Source of the DNA: Adenophora triphylla var. japonica
Taxonomy: Eukaryota > Streptophyta > Magnoliopsida > Asterales > Campanulaceae
Length of the DNA: 64,000 nt
Assembly: GCA_022495995.1 (NCBI GenBank)
Contig: JAFEMH010006938.1
Span: 43,950 to 107,949, forward strand
Direction of reading: 5' to 3'
In this document: in pieces, positions 21,579 to 34,089 of the stretch
Layout: the number at the start of each line of letters is the position of its first letter
Position numbering within the stretch: the stretch's first letter is position 1
Program-made: the position numbers and the translations under genes
The notes under the pieces: generated by a model
Told to the model about the DNA's origin: nothing
The model's database searches: none
Seen by the model: the letters and a program-made list of their open reading frames with translations, nothing else

Positions 21579-24500
21579 TAGACGTGTCCATTTTATAAAC
21601 CAAACCGGTCAACCGGGAGGTTGAAAACCGGCCAAAATCGGTCAACGGCGGTTAACCGGAACCGGCTAACCGTAACCGGTTATTGGCCGGTTCGGTTAAG
21701 GTTGAGATTTTTGAAAAACCGGTCAACCGCCGGTTTTTGACTTGCTCGGCCGAGTCATATGAGTTGCTCGGCCGAGCAGAACCTTCCAGTTTGTTATTAA
21801 CAAACTGAAGGTTCTGCTCGACCGAGTCATATGAGGTGCTCGGCCGAGCATAACGCCAGAACATGTTCCAACGGCTACTTTTTCAAAAACTAGCCGTTAT
21901 TTTTAAAAACTAGCCGTTAATTTTGTTATTGGGCAGTCAAAAATAAAAAAAAATGTTTTTTTTGCCTAATTTACTAACTATAAATATCACCCTCCTCCTC
22001 CCATTTTATTTCCACCTTATTTCTCTCTACTCTTTCTCTTCTACTCTCAAATATTCACATATACTCTCACCCTCATCCAATTTTCAGTTAAATATTGTTC
22101 CATTTTCAGTTAGTTTTCTAACGAAATTAGTGCTTTTCTCCATTTTCATCCATTTTTAAGTTCCGTTTTGTTTCCAAACTTCATTTTCTCTTATACAAAT
22201 GGCTGCAAATCAAAGAAGAAGCAATTTAGGCAAGTCCGTTGTTGATTCTTCCTCCCCCAACGATGATTTTGATCATCAAAATCCAAATATTCAACAAAAT
22301 GAGGAAGAAGAACAAGTTGAAATTGAAAGTGGTAATGCTAGGAGTGGTAGGGGCAGCCGAGCTAGGGGAGGTGGTCGGGGTCGGGGTCCTCGAGGACAAC
22401 GACAAGAAAGAGAGCCACAATCTGATACCTTCGCCATCCATTTCAAAGAAAAGAAAAATTACTGCCGAGGATGATTATAATTTTCGAGCATGTTGCAACT
22501 ATTGTAATGCGACTTACGCATGGAAAAGAGGTGGAGGGCATGGGACGCTCAACGGGCATTTGGCGGCAAAACATCTCGAGAAACTTGGCATTTCCGCTTC
22601 GCAAACTCAATTACAATTTCAACGTAGTTCGGGTTCGAGTGCACAAGGTTCGTCTTCCCCTTCTTCCGTCCTTTTTAAATTTGACAAGTGGGTTTATAGG
22701 GATGAACTAGCCAAATTTATTTGCGTTAAAGGCCTTCCTTTTAATTTTGCGGATTGTGATTTTTATGAAAATTTTGCTCGCCTTTCTTTGAACCCCGCCG
22801 CCACGAGAGTACCACGTACGAATCTCGTACGTGATATTACTAGAGTGGTTGAAAGATATAAAAAAGATTTAATTGGTGTTTTATCAAAATTAGAAAATAA
22901 AGTTTCAATTTGTGTCGATGGTTGGAGTGATCATTGGCAAAGAAATACTTATTTGGGCGTTACTTGCCATTGGATAGATAATTCATGGAAAATCCAAAAA
23001 AGATTAATTGCTTACAAAGATTTTGAGCCACCGCATTCCGCGGAAAATATTTGTGCGAAATTGCTTGAGATTTTTCTTGAATATGGTATTTTAAATAAAA
23101 TATTTACTATTTCATTTGACAACGCAAGTGCTAATACGGCTAGTTTGCCCGATTTAATTACCGTTTGTCAACCCTCACTTGGGGGTAAGGTTTTTCATAT
23201 TAGATGTTTATGTCATATAATTAATTTATGTGTTAGAGATGGTTTAGATGCATTAGAAACTTATGTTAAGCCAATTAGACGAGCTCTTCAATTTATTTCA
23301 AAAAAAAAATTCTAATACAAAAAAGTGGATAAAGTTTTTAAGAAGTAAAAGTGTGCCGGACAAATATTTTACTTACGATGTTCCAACTAGGTGAAATTCC
23401 ACCTATAAAATGTTAAGCGATGGTTTTGCTTATAAAGATCTCCTAACGCAATTTTTTATGTCAGTTGGCTATCATGAACCTCTATTTACTCATCATTGGA
23501 ATGCATGCATTAATTTATGTGAATTGTTAAAGATTTTTAATACCGCTACTTTGGCTTTTTCGGGAGTTTATTATCCAACTTCCGTTTTGGTGCTAGAGCA
23601 TTGTATTGCAATTGTTACTATTTTTGACAATTTAAAAGATTGTCCTATTTTAAACCAATGCATTTTTAACATGAGACAAAAGTGGCTTAAATATTTTGAC
23701 ACTATTCCGTCTCTTTTCTTGGTTGCAAAGTTATTAGATCCCCGAGTTAAATTAGATGATTTAGAGTCCATTATAACTTATTATTATATGAAATTATATC
23801 CCGATGGTGACGGTATTTATGAACTTCCGTCAAATATTGTTAATGACACAAAAAATGATTTGATTAACCTTTTTAATGAGTATAATGTCTTATATGGAAA
23901 CACTTCTCAAAGGCAACATGAAGATGATTCCTCTACTCCCCAACCAAGTTTTACTAGTGGGGATCCATATAGTTTTATTACAAATTTGTATAGTAAAAAA
24001 TATGGTCCTTCTCGAGGTTCATCTTCATCATCATCAAACCTTCCCGTGGAGTTAGAAACGTATTTCACTACAAACTTTGAATTAAATCAAGATCCAAATT
24101 CAAATGAATTTGATGTTTTACAATGGTGGTCAAGAAGGAAAGACATTTATCCTATACTTTCCATAGTTGCTAAAGAAGTATTAGCCTCTCCCGCTTCAAC
24201 GGTGGCGGTTGAATCGGCATTTAGCGTTGGTGGAAATGTTTTGGATGAAAGACGTTCTCAACTAACAAGTGAAAACTTGAAACATCAACTTTTACTTGGC
24301 GATTGGGTTAGAGCGGAAAAAAGGCAACAAGACATGCCTTATGATGAGGATCTATTGGATCCAAGATATCAATACGATGTCGAGGACTCCACGGAAAGTA
24401 GTGATGAATGAATGATGTTTTAGATTAATTTTTATTTTAATTAGATTAGTTTAGACTTTAGATTAGATTTATTTTTAATTAATTGTAATAGTTAGGTTGA

Positions 24501-25287
24501 GGTAAAGGCTCCTAAATGTCCCCTTTATTTATAAAAGGGTAAGGTTGGTTGTCCCCCTCTTTGTAATTTTATTTTGATTAATAAAATTTAAGGGTACCGT
24601 CCCTTTTTTTCTTTTATATACTTGTTTCTTTTAAAAAAGTTAAGTTTTCTTTCTTTCAAAATTCATAACTTTTTTATAAACCTTTTTTCAAAAATGTATG
24701 TAGATAACTTAAGTTTAAAATAGTCTTATTTATCAAAAAAAATTGAAAAAATTAAAAAGTTAACTTTTTTCAAAAAACCGTTAACTTTCATTTCTTTAAA
24801 AATTCATAACTTTTTTTATAAACCTTTTTGTAAAAAATGTATGTAGTAAACTTAAGTTTAAAATAGTCTTATCTATCCAAAAAAAAATTGAAAAAAAATA
24901 AAAGTTAACTTTTTTCAAAAAACCGTTAAAAAAATTAACTGAAAAATGATATGCTCGGCCGAGCAACACCAAAGACTCGGCCGAGCAACCCTCAACCCCT
25001 AAACCCTAAAAGGGTTGCTCGGCCGAGCGACACCAAAGACTCGGCCGAGCAACCCTCAAAACCCTAAACCCTAAAAGGGTTGCTCGGCCGAGCAACAACA
25101 AGGACTCGACCGAGCATATCCAAACCGTCAAACCGGAGGTTAACCGGATAACCGTGAAAACCGTAAACCGCCTAAACCGTAACCGGTTTAGCCGGTTAGG
25201 CGGTTCGGTTCCGGTTGGTGATTTGGGGGTTGAAAACCGGCGGTTATAAATCGGCTAACCGGCGGTTGGCCCAACCGGCCACGTCTA
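21579..25287 (+). mobile_element. hAT DNA transposon
   Basis: 3709 bp with imperfect TIRs TAGACGTGTCC and, complemented, TAGACGTGGCC, flanked by the 8-bp duplication GTTCTAGT (21571-21578 and 25288-25295). Both subterminal regions are dense in AACCGG/CCGGTT. Inside those lie TGCTCGGCCGAGCA palindromes (e.g. 21765, 21837, 24952 onward). The right side has a roughly 130-bp tandem duplication (about 24640-24905). The internal transposase is broken. Confidence 0.93.
22199..24411 (+). pseudogene. hAT transposase with BED zinc finger
   Basis: Starts MAANQRRSNLGKSVVDSS. An RGG-like stretch (GRGSRARGGGRGRGPRGQR) is followed by a frameshift near 22430. The body then has KRKITAEDDYNFRACCNYC, a BED-type zinc finger with spaced Cys/His (ACCNYCNATY, then HGTLNGHLAAKH), and the catalytic-core blocks VSICVDGWSDHWQRN and IFTISFDNASANTA. 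An A tract near 23303 shifts frame again and a TGA at about 23392 replaces the expected Trp in PTR(W)NST. The C-terminal hATC dimerisation domain is intact (DVLQWWSRRKDIYPILS, then PASTVAVESAFSVGGNVLDE). Two frameshifts and one nonsense codon make this copy inactive. Confidence 0.92.
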
Positions 25288-25295
25288 GTTCTAGT

Positions 25296-27404
25296 AAGGG
25301 AGGAAAATGGCCTTTAGAAACAAGTTTATTACGTGAGCAAGGCTTTGTTCGTCTTAGAGGGGAGGTACTTCAATGCTGAAAAGATCGCCTACGCTTTTGT
25401 GGTAGCAGCTAGAAAGCTCCAAGATTACTTCTTTGCTCACCCTATTGTCGTGCTAACTAATGCTCCGTTGAGGAAGATATTGCACAAGCCAGAAAGCTCA
25501 GGTCGACTGCTTAACTGATCTATAGAATTAATGAAATTCAACATCGAGTACAGGCCTCGTAAGGCTTTACAAGCTCAACCTCTGGCCGACTTCTTGGTCG
25601 AGCTTACGTTCACCAAGGAAGACAATGCAGAGACTGCCCCAAAAAAGAGCTTAAAGGGGAAAGAGCAATCGAGCCAACAAATTGTGAGCTTACCCGACGA
25701 TTGCTGGAAAATTTACTCGGATGGATCTGCTACTAAGAATGTTAGTGGAGCTGGAATTGTGTTGATCGAGCCAGAGACTGATAGAGCTTTTGAAGAAGCT
25801 TTAAGGTTCAAGTTCCAAGCCTCCAACAACCAGGCCGAGTATGAGGCCTTGATCGCAGCGATTGAATATGCTATATGCTTTGAGGCAACCAATATCGTAG
25901 CTTATTGTGACTCCCATTTGGTTGTGCATCAAGTCAAGGGGGATTATGAGGTGGTCAACCCTATTCTGGTCAAGTATTTCGAGCTAGTGAAAAATCTAAT
26001 CTAAGACTTAGAGTTTTGGGAAATACAGAGGGTAGGCCGTGATGAAAACGAGTTGGCCGATCTACTCTTCAAATTGGCCACTTCAGACGAGGAGCATGGA
26101 AAACCAATCTCATGCTTACAGCATTTAGCATACGAAAGAGTGCAAGTTCTATGCTCGGTCTACGGCTCTAAGTGTTGGATTGATATGAATGCCTACATTG
26201 AAACAGCGAGCTACCAACTGATGAGCAGAAAGACAGGATGGTAAGGAAGAAATCCCCTAGGTTCACTTTGCACGGGGACACGTTATTCAGAAGGTCATTT
26301 GTGAATCCATTGTTGAGGTGTGTTCATCCTATGGAAGTTCCTCAACTCTTATTTCAAGGTACACAGTGGAATATGTGGTGGACACCCGGGGGCCAGAACT
26401 TTGGCGGACAAGATACTCACCTTGGGGTACTACTGGCCTCATCTAAGGGAGGATTCTCGCGAGTTTGTGCAGAAGTGTGATAAGTGTCAAAGATATGCTG
26501 ACCTACCAAGGCTCCCAACAACTGAGTAAACAACTGTGATCGCAGCTTGGTCGTTCTACATGAGGGGGTAGATTTGATCGGACCCTTCCCACCTGCCCAA
26601 GGTAATTGCAAGTATGTGATCGTGGCTATTGATTACTTCACCAAGTGGATCGAGGAAAAACCTTTGGCAAAAATAACAGAGGAAAATGCCATCAACTTTA
26701 TCCATGATTACATTTGGTGTCGCTTTGGGGTGATACATTCAATTGTTTCAGATAACGGGCTACAGTTCTCAACTGCTTTTGAAACAGAGATGAAGAGATT
26801 GGGAGTGAAACACTGGAAATCGTCCGTTGCTTATCCACAAGGCAACGGGCAAGCAGAGGCGGCCAACAAGTTGGTATTAACAGCACTAAGTAAGGGCCTG
26901 ATTGGTCTAGATGGTAGATGGTTGGACGAACTACCCCTTCCTCTTTGGGCAGTCCGCACAACCACCCGGGGGCCTACCGGGGAAACCCCATTTGATCTTA
27001 CATTTGGATCGAAGGCCATGTCATCTGCCGAGCTACGAATTCATACAGCAAGGGAAGCTTTATTTGATCAAACCAGAATGACTCCAACAGATTGCTCGAA
27101 TTAGACCTATTTGAGGAGAAACACAAGACTACTCATCTCAGAATGGTCAATTTACAAGCAAAAAACTAAGGGGTATCATGACAAAAAGGTCAAGAAGAGG
27201 TCGTTCAATGTTGGGGACTACGTCTAATGGAAGATCGAGGTAACTGGAAGGAAAGCTGAACAAAATAAGTTGTCTCCAAATTGGGAAGGGCCCTTCATCG
27301 TCTCTAGAATTGTTAAGAAAGGGACATACATGATTGGCCATCCAGGTGGTGACGAGATGAAACATCCTTGGCATGCCAGCCACTTAGTTAAATATTATTT
27401 TTGA
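25296..27404 (+). pseudogene. Tat pol, part 2: RNase H and integrase
   Basis: Resumes after the hAT with VREENGL, an in-frame stop, then YVSKALFVLEGRYFNAEKIA and the end of the first RNase H. A second, archaeal-type RNase H follows: WKIYSDGSATKNVSGAGIVL and ASNNQAEYEALIAAIEYA. Integrase has the zinc motif end CDKCQRYADLP, core acidic residues in DLIGPFPPAQG, VSDNGLQFST and GNGQAEAANK, and a C-terminal part ending GDEMKHPWHASHLVKYYF before the stop at 27402-27404. Frameshifts near 26000, 26240, 26530 and 27105-27180 break it. Confidence 0.9.
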
Positions 27405-27499
27405 TTGAGCTTTCTATGTAACGATCTATTTAATCAATAAAATGGGGTTACCCCCGAGAAGTTCTATTCACAAATTGTGTTATACTTGCACCGTGTTCA

Positions 27500-28030
27500 A
27501 TTCAGGTCCGACTCTTAGTCAATCTCGAAATATTAAACAGACTCGACTAGAGTCCTAAGTCAACCTCGTTCTTAAATAGGTTTGACTGAAGACATATGTC
27601 AGTCTTGTTCCCTAAACAGACTCGACTAAAGTCCTAAGTCAACCTCGTTTTTAAACAGGTTCGACTGAAGACTTATGTCAGTCTCGTTCCTTGAACAGAC
27701 TCGACTAGAGTCCTAAGTCAACCTCATTTTTAAACTAGTTTGACTGAAGACTTGTGTCAGTCTCGTCCCTTAAACAGACTCGACTAAAGTCCTAAGTCAA
27801 CCTCATTCTTAAATAAGTTCGACTGAAGACTTATGTCAGTTTCGTTCCTTAAACAGGCTCGATCAAAGCCTTAAGTCAACCTCATTATCAAACAGGTTCG
27901 ACTGAAAACTTAGGTCGACCTCGTTCTCAAAATAAATTCGACTAAAACCTTATTCAACTTCGTTATGGCAAACTTGTCCGACTAAGACTTTGGTCGATCT
28001 CCTACTTAATCTAGTTCGACAAAAAAGACA
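27500..28030 (+). repeat. 79-bp tandem repeat in the Tat element
   Basis: ACTCGACTA starts at 27541, 27620, 27699 and 27778, an exact 79-bp period, and more diverged units continue to about 28030. Each unit is two related halves: one with CTCGACTAAAGTCCTAAGTC, the other with TTCGACTGAAGACTTATGTC. The array lies between pol and the antisense gene. Confidence 0.88.
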
Positions 28031-28372
28031 GAAACATGGATCAAAGCAAAATGATTCAAAAGCCAGCTAGCATTGAATAAGCAAGTCCCCTAAAAGCGGG
28101 CCAGAACTTGTGTAAATACAAAATATTTCAAGTTAACTTCCTTCCAAACCGGGCCAAAGCAGTGACAAACTAAAGACAATAAGTAAAGATATTTGGGACT
28201 TGTCCATTACAAAAAAAAATTAAAATAAAAAAGATTAATCTTCTTGATCGTGGCTCGGCTACTCTTACTGCTCTTGCTCCTCCCCATGCCTAGGCTGATG
28301 CTGACCTTGATGCTCAACCTCCTCAAAGACTTGGTCTTGAGTGACTTCATCTTTTTCGTCAACGTCATCATC

Positions 28373-31326
28373 CTACTCGAGCTCCTTAAGAATGGCACTG
28401 AAGTTTCTTGGCTCAACTGGAGGGGCGATCAAAGGCTCTAACCCATCTTCTGTATCCTGCTGGGCAATCACGGTAAGATCATTATCATTGAAGGGTACAA
28501 GGGAGTGGCCGCTGCACGCCTGTTCGTCATAGCGATCTTCAGAAGCCCATTGGGCTAATTTGTCCATACTTAGGTCGACTGAAGGATCTACTATTGCACG
28601 GCGGGCCATGTGTTGGCGTCCAACATCATAGAAATCCCTAGCTCGGGACGGGATGATGCCGTAACACTCATTACTATTCTTGAATTGCTCCACAACAACC
28701 TTCTCCTGGGCTAGAGCCTCCTCTTCCCACCTTAGACGAGCTTTCTGGTGATCCTTATTCATCTGTTCCATTTTGCGTGTGCGATCTTGGACCATTCCAG
28801 ACAGCTGCTCAACTTTCCCCTCAGCCTTGGTCTTCTCTTGACGGGCCAGCGCCACCTCCTCCTCCAACGCAGCCTTGATGGGAGCTAGAGAGTCAACCTG
28901 AGCTTGAAGAGGAGCGAGCTTCTCCCTTGCCACCTTCAGATCAACTAGAGCTTCATCTCGCTCTTTTTCTGCGTTGAAATGAGCTGCCTGAATAGCCCGA
29001 CATTGGGAGTCGGAATCCGCTAACTTCTCCCTGAGCTCGGCAGCCTACCTAGCCTTCTGGGAGTATTTGGTCCCTTCTCAATGGCAGCCCGCCAGTTGCA
29101 CTTGGCTTGCTCCGTCAGAGCAAGAGACTGTACTAACGAGTAAAGATAGTTGGTGAGGTGACGATCAAAACTACGACAACCATAGTCAAATGAAACAAAG
29201 GGAAAACAAAGCAAGCAAATAAGTGTTACCTCGGAGTCAAGGAGGCCCGACCTATCATTATACTCTTCTGGAGTGAGCCCCTCCTCAACAAACTGAGCCA
29301 GCAAGTCCATGTCTTCTTCCCTCCTCATTATTATTTCCCCCAAACCCAGCTCGGTGTATTGGCGGCTCAAGCTATTGACACCAGTGAGGGGAGGGATATC
29401 ACTCAGCCTCTCCACTATGGCCTGCACTTCTTCGGTGCTTCTGACATAGGGGATGTGGGGAGGAGGATGGCTTGAGGCAGAGCCTGCGGCTTTAGAAGTG
29501 CCAGCTTCTTCAAGTCCCAGGTCGGCACGGGACCTCTTCCTAAGCCTGCTAAAGGGAAGGTCTGCATCGGCTTCCTCAGGTTCATCAGAATCGAGCTCGA
29601 GGTCAACAATATTGTGGGGACCTACCACAACTGACTCTTGCCTGGGCTCAGAGCCCGACTCCAACTTGGTCGACATGTCGACCTCCCCCTCTCCCCCAAT
29701 AACTTGCACTTGGGAGGCTAGCTCGATGGGCTCCACTGGCCCAGTCACATCTACGGGGATCATCCCCACTCCTTCTTTGGGGAGCAAAGCATTCCTATCC
29801 ATAGCTACTTTCTCCCGGTTGGCCCTGGCATTGGCAACTCCATGCACCTTCTTATTTCTCTTCCTATCTCCGAGGTCGACAATTCTGTTCATGTTGGCTT
29901 CTTGCTCGGGGTAAGGACTGCAAGACCAAAGGAAAACAGTTAGCAAGGCAGATCACGATAAAAAAAATAAAGAAATTACATAAAAATCAAAGCATGTTGA
30001 GCACTTAACCGCCATAGTGGAATAGGCCCCTGCAATGGCCTTGTTTCTTCTTGCAGAAGTGGCATTGGGACTCAAATATTTCCCTCTCGTGGATCACCCA
30101 ATCTGGGTACCTAAAACTACGGATTATGGGCACTAAAGGGGCTACCTCCCCATCTCCTTCTAGCATCATGCCAGCTTGAATAAAGAAGTCCTTGTCCGAC
30201 CCCAATGTTGCCCAACTTATAGTGCTCCTCCGAGCCACTAATGTCAACCTACGAGTAAGCTCCCTGCTCCACTCTGGGACCCAGTAATCCTCTTCCGGCA
30301 TGGGCTGCGTGTCCGCCTTGGGCAAATGGAATTCCCATCCCTTCCTACTCTCCACCAGAATCATGTGGCTATTCCACCCAGAAACCTTGTCGGGTAAGTT
30401 GATAAACAATTTTGGGGCTTTGGCTTTGGCGGGTGTGCTTATCCCAAAGGTTTTCTCATCCTGCACGACCTTAAAGAACCTCCTAAATACGTGCATACAT
30501 GGTTCGAACCCTACAAACCTATAAACCATGGCAAAACAGACTAGAACCCTCACAATATTAGCCCCGAGCTGCATTGGAACAGCGGCCAAACACTCCAATA
30601 ACTCACAGATGAAGGGAACTATAGGTAGGCGTAGACTGGCCTCAAACTGGTCGTAGTAGAAGGCCACGTTGGTTTTACTCAAGCCCCAATGTATCCAAGA
30701 CCGGGCTTTCCTTTTCCTCTCAGTGAAGTGGGTGAGGTGGAAGTCATCACGAGGCACCTCGAAAAAGTCATGAAGAATGTTGATTCGAGACTCTGCATTC
30801 TTTCTCACTATGGCCGGTTTGGGGGCCACATATCCCCTCTTGTTGCGACCTGGGACCACAGTCGAGCAAAATTTGTCCACTATATTGCCGAAGGAAGAGC
30901 TCGATGATGAGGAGGTCGAAGCTTGTTAAGCTGCCATATCTACAGAAGACACAGACACAGGGGAATCATACCTAGTCGAAGTATCTTACGAGCTATCTAA
31001 GGATGACCTAGATTCCCATGGAAATACTAACCTCTCTCTAGGGAAGGGGGTTTATTGGACTTAATGTAGAAAATTATGAGCTGGTCTATTAGTTTATTGA
31101 AGAGACGAAAACGAACAATCCGTGGATCATCCGCCTCCAAATCCTACATACTCTCACCAGCTGGGAACTCTAGCTCGCCATATAACAAGCTCCACCTATC
31201 TAGAATGGTGATACACTCCTCTCATGCCAGTTCCCTCCATGGACTCTCTAACATCTTGTAAATCCTAAGGTTTATGCAGTTATACCCATACCTAACACCT
31301 AGCTCGAAGCCAAAGGTTCTGGCCAT
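28373..31326 (-). pseudogene. Antisense spliced extra gene of the Tat element
   Basis: Exon A (31326-30010) begins MARTFGFELGVRYGYN, has in-frame stops, and contains a globular block (PRDDFHLTHFTERKRKARSW; RLPIVPFICELLECLAAVPM; VRVLVCFAMVYRFVGFEPCM). A 92-bp intron (30009-29918, GTTAAG...TTGCAG) and a 102-bp intron (29229-29128, GTAACA...GTACAG) follow. The second joins LLDSE to SLALTEQAK in frame. The first is out of frame by one base, probably decay. Exon B is acidic with RLRKRSRADLGLEEAG; exon C is a long coiled coil (EEEVALARQEKTKAEGKVEQ) ending AILKELE. Antisense ORFs in this position are known in Tat elements (for example in Grande and Retand). Function is unknown. Confidence 0.75.
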
Positions 31327-31383
31327 TGCTGAATAAAGGGGAAAGCTTAAAAATAAACATAAAGGAGAGAAATTGAAGGGTAC

Positions 31384-33655
31384 TGTGAGGACCCCGACCC
31401 GGAACCTACACGTGTCCCGAGTTGGAGCGTCCTCAAACTAACCCGAAAACACTAAACTTTTAAAACTTTACTTTGACTTTCAAACATAAACATTAATAAT
31501 ATAACAATTTAAAAGAACTCCACTCAACTCCATATCGGAGGAGGAGATAACTAACCTTGAAAACGATCATCTGTTTAGTTACAAAAGATATTGGTTTTTT
31601 AACGTAGAAAGATAAAGTTTATAATTACAAATGCCCAAAGGAATTATGACAAAATATTTTCTACGCCAACCTAACGTACCCCGACAATATCCCAAAATGC
31701 TCACAGCCAAACTCCTTTCCGTCCTTACTTGGGCGGTCCTCCTGTCTCGGGATCTAAAACAGTAAAGGGAGAGGGGTGAGAATAAATCTCAGCAAGCTAT
31801 TATGAATGCAGCAATATGCCAAATAAATGCTACATATAACAAGTCGCACGTAACACATTGGAAAAGCTATAAACACATTCCATTACCTTGGTTTACCTTT
31901 TCCCGTCTGAATGCAGAGTCGTACAACATTGGTTATAATAATAATCCAATTATACAAAAAGCCGCTTAAGCAATACTCACGTCTTATAAGACCCGTTTTC
32001 GGGGAACCAAATAAGACAAGAGCAACTACTGTAAGGCTTTTGGCTCAATACAGACGCTATAACCCCAACCTCGCGGCCACAGGAGGGGACGGTCACTGAT
32101 ATAACATAATCCGATCACATTAGGTCACACTTCCATAATTGACCGTATTATGTTATACCCCAACGTCACCGACTCACACATATCAAGCACATAATAGATA
32201 CTTGAATAAAATCCACAAAAGGGATAACAATATATCAACATGGTAAAATATACTCATGTTCAACCAATATCATAGTGCAACATTTAATTAACACACTATG
32301 CGTAATACAACAATGTATATGAACTCAATGTAAGCAAGGAAGTAGCATCAATCCATCCTACATGGTCATTATACAATAATACATAGCCTCTTTAAGGGTC
32401 TAAGTTGAATCTACCAAGTGGGGATCATAATTGTCTAGTTACCAAACTAGGTTAGCTAACGTTTTCCCAACAACATTTAAGGTACTTCTACTATTCCATT
32501 TTGATCACTTAGAATATCATTGTGAAGCCAAAGTATTCTACTTTAATCTAGGTTAAAGAGATTTCATTTTGGTTCGAGTTTGATTAGGTTTGAATAGCCC
32601 TAAAGTTGGGGTGAAAAACCGGGCCGAGGCACGACTGTCGTCCCCAGGGGCACGACTCGTGCCCAAGTGACCTCGAACACAGCGTCCCCTGCTGAGGTCA
32701 CGACTTCCCTTTATCCAAGGCACGACTGTGACCACTCACATGGCACGACTCGTGGCTTGAGGTCACGACTCGTGCCCTCGGCCCGAAATGGCAAAACAAA
32801 GAGCCCATCAACAATAACTTCTCAAAATCCCAAAATTCCAACCAAATGCATTCTAAGTTATGAACCTAAAGGACATTTCCAACCTTAGTAACTTTACTCT
32901 ACTCATTTAACTCCATTTCAAACCCTTTTTACAAAAAAATCTTCCATGAACCCTAACTTCAAAAATTCCATTTTCAACACATTCAACTCCCAATAGGTTT
33001 CCCAAGCAAGAAATCACCAACATAAGAACAAGAACCACAAGAAATATTCATGAGCATTCATGAGAAGAGAAGTCATAACAACTTACTTGGATTTTAGAAG
33101 GAAATGTGAATCTTTCTAGTTAGATGAGTTCCCCAAGATGATCAATCTTCAAATGTGCTCCTAGGCTTGGTTTTTGGTGAAGAATATCTTGACTTCAAAG
33201 CTTGGCAAGGGGAATTCAATGGAGGTTTTCTTTCTTGCTCTAGGATGAAGAATGTAGGGAATGAAGGAGAAGGAGGGAGAAGGGAGGGGTAGTAAGAGAG
33301 GTGATGGGGAGGGGACACTTGGCACAAGGAGGGGGAAGGGAGTAATTTGGCCCCCCAAGGGAAATTAATCCAAGGCTTCATCCTACCCAAATTAATTTAA
33401 AGTAAACTTTATCCCATTAATTCATCCTACTCATTTAACCTCCCCATATTATTTAGCATTATCCCATTTTTATTATTTCCCCTAGTTTCTTTATTTAATG
33501 TCCAATAAATTCTCATAAGTTCCTCAATTTACTTTTCACCCAATTTATCTTAATTTACGAATTTAGAGACATAATTGAACACATAAAGATAACATAAATA
33601 TTAAAAGCATATAATTTAATATTTAAAATGAGTGCCTAGGGTTGGGGTCGTCACA
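31384..33655. mobile_element. Probable solo LTR
   Basis: TGTGAGGACCCCGACC...GGTTGGGGTCGTCACA, 2272 bp, bounded by the 5-bp duplication GGTAC (31379-31383 and 33656-33660). The inverted termini and 5-bp duplication fit an LTR, and no retrotransposon gene or second LTR lies inside. It contains a cluster of CACGACTCGTG words at about 32627-32780. Read on the minus strand the start TGTGACGACCCCAACC resembles chromovirus-type LTR starts, but orientation is not certain. A non-autonomous element with short ends is the alternative. Confidence 0.78.
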
Positions 33656-34070
33656 GGTACCTTGTTAAATTGGGGAAAAACGGAGCACAATGATGGAACG
33701 GGAAGGTTGATTGCACCAAAAAATCAGACTCCTTGCTCTTCGTTCTTGATGGGTATTCAAATATTTGGGAATGGTAAAGTTTGAAAAGGAAAAGAATCCT
33801 TCCTTATATACGCCTCCTTTTTATTACATGAATTGGAACGGGTGGGGAACATAACCGTTCCAATGTCAGAGTTAATGTTCCTCAACGGTTAACATGGCAG
33901 TTGTCCAATCGCCAAAATTGTCCCATTAAAATGGAAATTACGACGCATTAAACAGCGCATCCAACAGCCAAAAGTCAATGCGACCCACATCTACCCAGTC
34001 GACCTTCCACCAACGGGCAACATGAGTCATCACAAAATTTTCCATAACTTCCTGTATGACAAAGTCAACT

Positions 34071-34085
34071 AAGAAAGTTGGGGGG
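34071..34085 (+). other. Polypurine tract of the Tat element
   Basis: AAGAAAGTTGGGGGG lies 4 nt before the 3' LTR start TGAACGG. Position and composition fit a PPT. Confidence 0.65.
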
Positions 34086-34089
34086 TCAC

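Noticed and set aside
24995..25085. Telomere-like CCCTAAACCCTAAA
   Set aside because: Only two short copies, each part of the hAT's ~60-bp subterminal repeat; not an interstitial telomere array.
27500..28030. CRISPR-like regular repeats
   Set aside because: The spacers are themselves repeats, and the DNA is a plant retrotransposon.
29453..29914. 153-codon plus-strand frame
   Set aside because: Complement of exon B of the antisense gene; Ser-rich shadow.
31384..33655. A complete retrotransposon inside the GGTAC duplication
   Set aside because: No internal LTR pair, PBS or gag-pol text was found, so a solo LTR is the simpler reading.
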